Source of the DNA: Nonomuraea sp. MG754425
GTDB taxonomy: Bacteria > Actinomycetota > Actinomycetes > Streptosporangiales > Streptosporangiaceae
Length of the DNA stretch: 37,996 bases
Direction: 5' to 3'
NCBI RefSeq assembly: GCF_021699195.1
Contig: NZ_SSXE01000116.1
Location: forward strand, 1-37,996
The position numbers were made by a program, and so were the translations under genes. The notes beneath the pieces were generated by a model. It was not told the origin of the DNA, did not search any database, and saw nothing but the letters and a program-made list of their open reading frames with translations. Positions 32,467 to 37,996 of this stretch are shown here, in pieces (the first letter of the stretch is position 1; each line of letters opens with the position of its first letter).

Positions 32467-32715
32467 ATGATCTCACTGGCGGCTGTGGACGTGAAGACAA
32501 CGAAGCGGGAGAACAAGTGCGGGGCGGTCCGGTACCTGCATCCGGCCCATAACGAGTGGGATCCGGTGAAGCGCCACGCAATGCCGAAGGTCTTGTTCAC
32601 GTTCGGTCATGAGGACGAACTCGATCGCGAGGCGGTTCGGCGGCTCGTCGCGTCTCTATCGCGGCTCCTGGAACCGGGCGAGGCCCTGCCTGCGATGGCA
32701 GCCGCGAACCTAGAG
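32467..32715 (+). pseudogene. IS1634-type transposase N-terminal fragment
   Basis: About 80 codons from ATG 32467 (behind GGAGGAG) read 'VRYLHPAHNEWDPVKRHAMP', 'KVLFTFGHEDELDREAVRRL' and 'VASLSRLLEPGEALPAMAAA'. This is the start of actinobacterial IS1634-family transposases. At about 32715 the match ends abruptly, exactly where an antisense FAD-oxidase fragment begins. The catalytic domain is absent. Confidence 0.7.
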
Positions 32716-33060
32716 TTCACCGGCCAGGTCGAGGATGGCCCGCACGATGGTGGCGTCCGGCTCGCCCAGCTTGGCCGTGCCCGCCTCGAACGCGCCTGGC
32801 ATGACGGGGTCGTTGTAGATCGACCCGGCTTCGGCGCAGGCCGGCTCGCCGAAGGTGTCGCCGATCGTGCCGATGACCCGTAGGGGCGCGACCAGGCGCT
32901 CGCCGGTTCCGGGAGCGCCGCCCACGTAGGCGATGCCGACGTGCACGATGTGGCGTCCGCGTAACGGCTCCGGGATCGCCGGAACGTCCGGCATGGAGAT
33001 CAGCGCCTCACGGCGAACGCCTCGACCATGCGGCGCACTGTCGAGCAGTTCCGGTGTACG
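32710..33060 (-). pseudogene. FAD-binding oxidoreductase (BBE/PCMH type) internal fragment
   Basis: The minus strand reads 'EALISMPDVPAIPEPLRGRH', 'IVHVGIAYVGGAPGTGERLV' and 'APLRVIGTIGDTFGEPACAE', then 'AGSIYNDPVMPGAF'. This is the middle substrate domain of FAD-linked oxidases; 'GSIHNDP' is usual. The FAD-binding N-terminal half and the BBE C-terminus are missing. A stop at 32710 arises at the junction with the IS1634 fragment. Confidence 0.6.
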
Positions 33061-33229
33061 GGGGCGGGCGTGGACGGCGAAAGCCCAGGTCAGCTCGCCG
33101 GCCCCGTGGATGGGTCGGTCGGGCCCCGGATGAGAAGGGCCGGTGGTGGTTCGCCGGGGGCAACGCAGACCTCAATGCCAACGCTCGAAAAGACCTCGGT
33201 ATCCACAGTTTACTTCCGGAATTCCTGAA

Positions 33230-33406
33230 TCTCAGAAGCGGGCCAACCGCGCCCACGCCAAATTCCGCGGACCTGGCGAACGCGCGAACGCCCAGCTGAA
33301 GAGCTAGAAGATCCTCCGAAAGCTACGCTGCAGCCCGTCCAAGGCCAGCCATCTGTGCAAGGCCATCGCCGTCCCTCAAAACCATCGCGTCGCCCAGGCC
33401 GCGTGA
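33230..33406 (+). pseudogene. Transposase C-terminal fragment with amber codon
   Basis: The plus strand reads 'KRANRAHAKFRGPGERANAQ', 'LKS', TAG (33305-33307), then 'KILRKLRCSPSKASHLCKAI' to a TGA at 33404-33406. Helix-rich sequence with 'GERANAQLKxWxILRKLRC' is the end of IS4/IS5-type DDE transposases, including the catalytic Glu (GER). The stop replaces the family's Trp. Upstream codons are in a different frame and unrecognisable. Confidence 0.65.
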
Positions 33407-33414
33407 GGCTGAAA

Positions 33415-33558
33415 TAGGCTCAGTGGAGCGCCATCCGCCAGTTGCTGACGAAGTCGACGATTCTCCAGCTGCGCCTGGTGCAGTGCGCCGACGAGCGCTT
33501 CGTTGTCGATTCGGAACTGTGCCAGTTCCTCGGCTTCGGCCGCGTGAAATTCTTTGTG
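33415..33558 (-). pseudogene. Coiled-coil fragment resembling transposon-associated DUF6262 type
   Basis: The minus strand reads 'HKEFHAAEAEELAQFRIDNE', 'ALVGALHQAQLENRRLRQQL', 'ADGA', a heptad-like coil. Similar C-terminal coils occur in small proteins encoded beside tyrosine recombinases. The N-terminal part has been replaced by GNAT sequence and the tail runs antisense into the transposase fragment. Confidence 0.4.
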
Positions 33559-33564
33559 CCTGGG

Positions 33565-33850
33565 TGAGGTGATGGCGGATAGCCGGCCTGCCCAGGAAGC
33601 GCTCGTGGTCGGCCCACCACAGGGTGGTCATCGGCACGAATCCCGGCCTTACCCCTGATGGGTTCCGCTCGCCGAGGACGCGCGCGACATATGCGTCGAA
33701 AGCCGCTGGGGCCACCAGGGCTTGCTGGTCGACATCCTCGACGAACCAGGGCACCGGGTAGTCCCGGTCCGCGCGGAACTCGGCCACCGCGGTCACGAAC
33801 GACGTCATCACCGCGGCCGTCGGATCGATGAACTCTGGCATGGCGACCAT
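33565..33850 (-). pseudogene. GNAT acetyltransferase, N-terminal part only
   Basis: From ATG 33850 (behind AGGGG) the frame reads 'MPEFIDPTAAVMTSFVTAVA', 'FDAYVARVLGERNPSGVRPG' and 'FVPMTTLWWADHERFLGRPA', then 'IRHHLT'. This is the first ~95 residues of a common actinobacterial GNAT family. The acetyl-CoA-binding motif A (Q/RxxGxG/A) and the rest are missing; the frame runs into unrelated coiled-coil sequence. No active enzyme is expected. Confidence 0.65.
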
Positions 33851-33970
33851 GATGCCCCTGAGAGGAGGCGGGGCCGAACCGATTTCCGCCTCCTACGGTG
33901 CACATGGAACCGGGGCGCCCGCTCGTGCCAATTACCTCTGTCAGAGAGAAGTGACACCGAGAGGCGAGAG

Positions 33971-34558
33971 ATGCAACATGAGAGCTGGATGGACGCGCCG
34001 CCCCGGCCACCCGCCGCCGGCCCGCGATCCCGGCTCGAGCCCGACCGGTTCGCCGCGTTGTTCACCCGGTACGGGCCCGAACTCAAGCGGTACGTCATCC
34101 GGCGGCTGGGCGTGGAGCCGGCCGACGACATCGTCGCCGAGACGTTTGCCCAGGCCCTCCAGCATCTGGATGCGTACGACACGGCCAGAGGGGACGAGCG
34201 GTCCTGGCTGTACGGCATCGCCACCAACCTCATCGGCCAGCACCGCCGGCGGGAGGTCGCGCTCTACCGCGCACTGAGTCGCACCGGGGTGGACTCGGTG
34301 ATGGAGCCGTTCACCGAGAAGGTGGAGCAGCGGGTGGTCGCCGGCTCCGCCCGGCAGCGGTTGGCGGGCGCGCTGGCGGGGTTGTCCCGCAAGCATCGCG
34401 ACACGCTGCTGCTCGTGTGGTGGGCGGACCTCACGTACGAGGAGGCGGCGCAGGCGCTGGGGGTGCCGGTCGGGACGGTGCGCTCACGGATCAACCGGGC
34501 CCGGTCCGCGCTGCGGCGCGCGCTGGCGGGGCTGGACCTGGAAGGAGCGGGCAAGTGA
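33971..34558 (+). CDS. ECF RNA polymerase sigma factor
   Basis: A 195-aa group IV sigma factor. Region 2 is at residues ~25-90 ('FAALFTRYGPELKRYVIRRL', 'ADDIVAETFAQALQHLDAYD', 'ERSWLYGIATNLIGQHRRRE'). Region 4 is at ~130-185 ('LAGLSRKHRDTLLLVWWADL', 'TYEEAAQALGVPVGTVRSRI'). The 'AExFxxAxxHL' and 'WLYGIATNLIxxHRR' patterns fit the actinobacterial ECF group that is paired with CU044_5270 proteins. GAGAGGCGAG precedes ATG 33971. The stop overlaps the next gene (GTGA), which encodes its likely partner. Confidence 0.9.
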   Translation: MQHESWMDAPPRPPAAGPRSRLEPDRFAALFTRYGPELKRYVIRRLGVEPADDIVAETFAQALQHLDAYDTARGDERSWLYGIATNLIGQHRRREVALYRALSRTGVDSVMEPFTEKVEQRVVAGSARQRLAGALAGLSRKHRDTLLLVWWADLTYEEAAQALGVPVGTVRSRINRARSALRRALAGLDLEGAGK

Positions 34559-35478
34559 ACGAGTTCGATCTGCTGAAGAGGATGCGTGACGAGGTGCCGG
34601 AGCAGCACGACATGCGGAGCGTGGAACGCCGTCTGGAGGAGATCCGGGCAGGACACGGGCCGGTGGAGCGTCGCCGGCCCGCGCTCCGGCTCCGGTGGGG
34701 TCTCGCGCTGGCGGCGGCGTGCGTCGTGGGCGTGGCGGCGGTACAGCTCGCCAGGAGTGACGCCCCGGCAGTTGGGGGCCGTACCGCGGTGCCGCACCAG
34801 CCGGTCGCGGCGGCGGTGGTGCTGGAGAAGGCCGCGCTCGTGGCCGCGCGGACCAGGACGGTCGCCCCGCGGCCCAGCCAGTGGTTCTACGAGAAGCGGT
34901 CGCAGCACATGCTGGGCAAGGATCTGCCCGCGTCCGAGATGTGGCACCGGCTCGATGGCCGAAGGATGGCCGTTCGCTCGGCCAAGGGCGACAGGCTGAA
35001 GATCACTGACGCCGAGAGGGGGCCCACGCATCCGGGGAAGACGTTGCAGGAGCTCCAGGCGCTGCCTGCTGACCCTGACGCCCTGCTCGAGCACTTCCGC
35101 ACCATGGATCGGGAGCTGACGCCGCTGTCGATCTGCGAGCCCCGCTGCCCTGCGGGGACGGAGCAGGACGTCAAGGCGTGGGGGGCCATCGGCTGGTACA
35201 TGGGCCACGGCGCGCTGGTGCCGCCGGACAAGGCGGCGGCGATGTACCGGGCGCTGGCCAGGATCCCGAACGTCACGATCGAGGAGAACGCCACGGACGG
35301 CGACGGACGCTCCGGTATCGGCGTGGTGCTCGACCTGGGCGATGCCGGTCGCGGAATTTACATCCTGGACGCCGCCGATTACCACTACCTCGGCTTGAAG
35401 GTGATCTACAGCGAAGGGGAATCGGCGATGTCCGTACTGAACTCCGGCATCGTGGACGAGCCCGGTCAAGTGCCCTGA
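34555..35478 (+). CDS. CU044_5270-family membrane protein, partner of the ECF sigma factor
   Basis: A 307-aa protein with a cytosolic N-terminal segment ('NEFDLLKRMRDEVPEQHDMR'), one membrane helix near residues 43-60 ('WGLALAAACVVGVAAVQLA') and a ~240-residue outer domain. The family features 'SQWFYEKRSQHM', 'LQALPADPDALLEHF' and 'LYRALARIPNVT' (here MYRALARIPNVT) are all present. In this family the cytosolic part is thought to bind the sigma factor. GTG 34555 overlaps the sigma stop and has AAGGAG upstream. Anti-sigma function is inferred from gene order and topology. Confidence 0.85.
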   Translation: MNEFDLLKRMRDEVPEQHDMRSVERRLEEIRAGHGPVERRRPALRLRWGLALAAACVVGVAAVQLARSDAPAVGGRTAVPHQPVAAAVVLEKAALVAARTRTVAPRPSQWFYEKRSQHMLGKDLPASEMWHRLDGRRMAVRSAKGDRLKITDAERGPTHPGKTLQELQALPADPDALLEHFRTMDRELTPLSICEPRCPAGTEQDVKAWGAIGWYMGHGALVPPDKAAAMYRALARIPNVTIEENATDGDGRSGIGVVLDLGDAGRGIYILDAADYHYLGLKVIYSEGESAMSVLNSGIVDEPGQVP

Positions 35479-35595
35479 TCTCCCGCCGGGGTGGCGGCGA
35501 AGGAAGCCTCCCCTGCGGCGGACGGCTCGTCTTCGCCGTCCTCGCGCCACAGGCCCAGGCCGATGGGGTGCCCGCTTCCCGCGCCCGGCCTACGC

Positions 35596-35865
35596 TCAGC
35601 AAAGCTCGCCTGTGATGATCCACAGGTGGCCGAACGGGTCACGGACGCGGCCCGAGCGCTTGCCGAAGGGCCGATTCTCGATCGGCACGACCACTTCAGC
35701 GCCGTGGGCGATTATGCGTTCGCCGGCCGTGTCCGGGGCGTCGACCTCGATCTCGAGGAGGACCGCGGAGCCGCCGAGGTCACCGGGTGAGAGCCACCCC
35801 CACGAGGGGACCGCCGGGGAGACCCGGAAGGGTGTCAGGAGGGTATTCAGGTCTTGCGTGACAAC
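35596..35865 (-). pseudogene. VOC/glyoxalase-type protein, C-terminal part
   Basis: The minus strand reads 'LGGSAVLLEIEVDAPDTAGE', 'RIIAHGAEVVVPIENRPFGK' and 'RSGRVRDPFGHLWIITGELC', then a stop at 35596. This is the second beta-alpha-beta-beta-beta module of a PhnB-type VOC protein; 'DPFGHxW' is diagnostic. The N-terminal module is missing and no start codon with a ribosome site is seen, so it is truncated. A short frame at 35847-36134 upstream is not part of it. Confidence 0.6.
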
Positions 35866-35966
35866 ATGATCTTGAACGCCCTCTGCTCATGCCTGATCAT
35901 CGGGTCTGGAGCATAGGAGCCACTCGTCCAGTCGAACCAATGAGTCTGGTTTGACACACCAATACG

Positions 35967-35972
35967 TATACT
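35967..35972 (+). promoter_or_regulatory. -10 element of a leaderless tetR transcript
   Basis: TATACT ends 6 bp before the ATG at 35979. The neighbouring ATACGTAT (35962-35969) is palindromic and overlaps the -10, as expected for an autoregulated TetR operator. TTGACA at 35951-35956 is too close (10 bp) to be its -35. Confidence 0.5.
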
Positions 35973-35978
35973 GAGGGC

Positions 35979-36623
35979 ATGAGTGGAGCCGTCGCGGCGC
36001 GTGGCCGGATCGACAAACGGCAGGCGATCCTCAACGCCGCGTTCACCATTTTCGCCCGAGCGGGATACGCCCAGGCCGCGGTGGACATGATCGCGGCTGA
36101 AGCGGGAGTGGCCAAGGCCACCGTGTACAGCCACTTCGGCGACAAGGAGAACCTGCTCCGCGAAGCCATCGCCGCCTCCGCCGACCAGGCGCTGGCCGAC
36201 AACCTGTCCGCGATCGACCAGCTCGCCGACCGCGGCACCGACCTGCGCGCAACTCTCGAAGGGGTCGGCCTGCGTCTGCTCCAGTGCTATTGCGACGATC
36301 GATCCTGGGCACTACGTCGGCTGCTCTCCGCCGAGATCAACCAGTTCCCCGATCTGCTCGACATCATCCACACCCGCGCGGCCGACCGCATCACCGAAAC
36401 CCTGGCCGATCGATTCGCGCGCCTCACCGTCACCGGACGCCTGCACACCCCGGACCCACTCCTAGCCGCCGAACAATTCTTCGCCCTGCTGACCGGCCCG
36501 ATGGACAAACGAGCACGCCTCGGCACCTGCCATGTCCCCGACGCCGAACTGCGGGCCCTCTCGCGCGCCGCAGTCCGCACCTTCCTCCAGGCATTCACCA
36601 GGAAACCAACCGAAATCGCCTAG
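35979..36623 (+). CDS. TetR/AcrR-family transcriptional regulator
   Basis: A 214-aa repressor. The HTH at residues ~12-58 reads 'KRQAILNAAFTIFARAGYAQ', then 'AAVDMIAAEAGVAKATVYSH', 'FGDKENLLREAI', with the conserved 'TVYSHFGDKExL' signature. The C-terminal domain ('FFALLTGPMDKRARLGT', 'ALSRAAVRTFLQAF') fits the AefR-like C-terminal group. The transcript is probably leaderless. No obvious regulated gene is adjacent: the VOC fragment is divergent and may have been the former target. It is followed by an IS701 derivative. Confidence 0.9.
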   Translation: MSGAVAARGRIDKRQAILNAAFTIFARAGYAQAAVDMIAAEAGVAKATVYSHFGDKENLLREAIAASADQALADNLSAIDQLADRGTDLRATLEGVGLRLLQCYCDDRSWALRRLLSAEINQFPDLLDIIHTRAADRITETLADRFARLTVTGRLHTPDPLLAAEQFFALLTGPMDKRARLGTCHVPDAELRALSRAAVRTFLQAFTRKPTEIA

Positions 36624-36753
36624 CGCTGCGTCCCTCAATCGCCGTTGCCTGGCGTGGGGAGCAGGACGCTCCGGAGGTCGTCACTTGGAGTGATACCCCC
36701 CGCCTCCGCATGTTTGATCGCGGGCCGGAGAAGATGTCGGACTCGTCAGCTAG

Positions 36754-37364
36754 TACTCCAGTGACATTTCGCGATCATGGTGTGGATCTGCGCTGGTAGT
36801 GGCAGTGCCGAGCGGTGGCCTGGTGGCGTCGGCGCCAGTATGACCAGCGCAGAACGTCGGTGACGGAGCGGTGCCGGGTCAGCACGAGCACGGCGAGCAA
36901 CCGGCGGATCTCAGGCAGCGTCAATGGGATGTGGTGCTGGCCGCTGGGTGGCTGGGCGGTGGCGATGGCGGTCAGTACGGCCAGGGCGAGCATGGCCAGG
37001 GTGATGCGCGGACGTCATCGCGCATGGCGTCGGCGTCCCAGCGAGCGGTACGCAGCAACCGCTGCAACGCCTGTGGGCCGCTCAGCCCGGCGTGTTCGGC
37101 CAGGTTCCAGCAGTTCTTACGGTCGATGTCGGCCAGCAGCCCGCGCACGTACGCGCTCGCCGCGCGACGGGGTTCGACGCGGCCGAACCGGCCGGCGATC
37201 CGGATCATCAGCTCGTTGAAGATGACCATCCAGCCGTCAGGGTCTACGCTGTGGCTCGCGGCCACCGCACGGTCTTTTGTTGTCTTCACAAACCACGAAT
37301 GATCACGCGGTGGCCGTCGCCATGTGACACCGACCCCTCAAGATCGCGAAGTGTCACCGGAGTA
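36754..37364 (-). mobile_element. 611-bp non-autonomous IS701-family deletion derivative
   Basis: The ends are intact: 23-bp inverted repeats at 36754-36776 and 37342-37364 (TACTCC..., 21 of 23 identical) flanked by CTAG on both sides (36750-36753 and 37365-37368), the usual IS701 target duplication. The interior keeps only the first ~95 and last ~70 codons of the transposase. An intact element is about 1.3-1.4 kb. It could be moved in trans by a full-length relative. Confidence 0.85.
36775..37289 (-). pseudogene. IS701 transposase, N- and C-termini joined by a central deletion
   Basis: The N-terminal part 'RIAGRFGRVEPRRAASAYVR', 'GLLADIDRKNCWNLAEHAGL' and 'LQRLLRTARWDADAMRDDVR' joins at about 36995 to 'MLALAVLTAIATAQPPSGQH' and 'IPLTLPEIRRLLAVLVLTRH', ending 'WSYWRRRHQATARHCHY'. 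The two parts are in different frames. The whole DDE catalytic core is missing. Confidence 0.8.
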
Positions 37365-37404
37365 CTAGTGTCCTGAGTCATTAATTCCTCTAGTGTTCTT
37401 GGCT

Positions 37405-37896
37405 ATGGGACGTCCGGGACCGAAGGTTGAGCCGCTGCATCTAACCGATGCCGAGTGCGTCGAGCTTGAGCGGTGGGTACGGCGGCGCAAGGGTGCCCAG
37501 GACTTGGCTCTGCGGGCCAGGTTGATTCTGGCGTGTGATGCGATCGGCGAGGACGGCTTGCCGGTGTCCACCAAGGTGGTGGCCGAGGAGATCGGTGTTT
37601 CGCGGGAGACGGTCTCGAAGTGGCGTCGGCGTTTTCTGGCGGACCGGCTGGCGGGTTTGGCCGACGAGGCGCGTCCGGGACGGCCGCGGACGGTGCGTGA
37701 TGAGCAGGTGGCGGAGCTGGTCGCGCGCACCCTGGAGACTAAGCCGGCCAACGCCACGCATTGGTCGACGCGCTCGATGGCCAAGCAGGTGGGCCTGTCA
37801 CAGTCGACGGTGTCGCGCATCTGGCGGGCTTTTGGCCTGCAGCCGCATCGGTCGCAGACGTTCAAGCTGTCAGCCGATCCGTTCTTCGTGGAGAAG
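37405..37896 (+). pseudogene. IS630-family transposase, 3' end replaced
   Basis: From ATG 37405 the frame reads 'LTDAECVELERWVRRRKGAQ', 'LALRARLILACDAIGEDGLP', a HTH 'STKVVAEEIGVSRETVSKWR', and a second HTH 'SMAKQVGLSQSTVSRIWRAF', then 'QTFKLSADPFFVEK'. This is the N-terminal half of actinobacterial IS630 transposases, ending just before the first catalytic Asp (usually '...LCVDEKSQ'). At 37897-37910 the match stops and an IS3-type end begins. The left IS630 end is probably the TAGTGTCCTGAGTCATTAAT stretch at 37366-37385. Confidence 0.75.
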
Positions 37897-37910
37897 GGGG
37901 TCTTTCCCCT

Positions 37911-37996
37911 TGAACGTAGACACCTTGGAGACTGGATCTTGAGGTCCAGGGGAAGAGATGTCCCTGATGGTGATGAGGAACTACCCGCCCGAGTTC
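37911..37996 (+). mobile_element. Left end of an IS3-type element, continues beyond window
   Basis: TGAACGTAGACACC begins at 37911 with the TG end typical of IS3, followed by a short leader and an orfA-like start. The element interrupts the IS630-type transposase gene. Its right end and target duplication are outside the window. Confidence 0.55.
37958..37996 (+). CDS. IS3-type OrfA transposase, 3' end outside window
   Basis: Only 13 codons are visible: MSLMVMRNYPPEF. 'YPPEF' near the N-terminus is the common start of IS3 OrfA proteins, which carry a HTH that binds the element ends. AGGGGAAGAG precedes ATG 37958; an in-frame ATG at 37973 is the alternative. Confidence 0.5.
   Translation, partial: MSLMVMRNYPPEF

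Noticed and set aside
1..37996. CRISPR array, tRNA or rRNA genes, reverse transcriptase, prophage or biosynthetic core genes
   Set aside because: Looked for on both strands: no regularly spaced repeats, no tRNA-like cloverleaf that I could recognise, and no matching protein motifs. Short or divergent RNA genes could be missed without a covariance search.

Overview
The window is about 38 kb of high-GC DNA from a filamentous actinomycete. A Streptosporangiales-type genome (Nonomuraea or Microbispora-like) is my best guess. The reasons are strong third-position GC, many GTG/TTG starts, leaderless promoters, 4-bp ATGA/GTGA start-stop overlaps, actinobacterial ECF sigma factor pairs, SapA-like secreted proteins, F420-type LLM oxidoreductases and actinobacterial insertion sequences. 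I see no tRNA, rRNA or CRISPR array.

Layout. 0-2.6 kb: the end of an NmrA-type NAD(P)-binding protein, a convergent methyltransferase, an orphan beta-propeller fragment and a SapA-like secreted protein. 2.7-4.1 kb: a decayed IS21 element. 4.1-5.9 kb: a TetR regulator divergent from an NAD(P)-binding protein and a small membrane protein, with an operator-like inverted repeat between them. 6.0-6.6 kb: a chimera of resolvase and IS1380-like remnants. 6.75-8.1 kb: a two-gene unit of unknown function, one product secreted. 8.5-10.4 kb: a SigE-type ECF sigma factor coupled to a membrane-anchored beta-propeller protein. 11.0-15.3 kb: a divergon with an ArsR-like regulator, a DinB-like protein and an alpha/beta hydrolase on one side, and an AbrB-type regulator with a DUF418 membrane protein on the other. 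15.7-18.2 kb: an ECF41/SigJ-like sigma factor, a wrecked sulfotransferase gene carrying a perfect 30-bp palindrome, and an aldo/keto reductase. 18.5-19.4 kb: an inactivated IS5-family element. 19.4-22.7 kb: an ABC exporter divergent from a NarL-type two-component system, with a palindrome between them. 23.3-25.1 kb: an LLM oxidoreductase coupled to a second NmrA-type gene.

From 25.2 to 33.9 kb the window is a gene graveyard. Fragments of at least ten different genes (beta-propeller, phosphotransferase, IS1182, TnpB, double-Phd antitoxin-like, CARDB-like, IS1634, FAD oxidase, transposase C-terminus, GNAT) are interspersed with four intact small exported proteins: a second SapA-like protein, an SH3-like protein, an I36/crystallin-like protein and a lipoprotein. 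From 34.0 to 36.6 kb come an ECF sigma factor with its CU044_5270-type partner, a VOC fragment and a TetR regulator. The right edge holds a short IS701 deletion derivative with intact ends, an IS630-type transposase gene cut short, and the left end of an IS3-type element that runs out of the window.

The intact genes are mostly envelope, signalling and redox functions in small self-regulated units, set in a region that has repeatedly received and lost mobile DNA. I see no complete defence, secretion or biosynthetic system. The least explained items are the two-gene unit at 6.75-8.1 kb, the two SapA loci each accompanied by a fragment of the same beta-propeller family, and the paired 20-bp operator-like boxes in front of the double-Phd gene.
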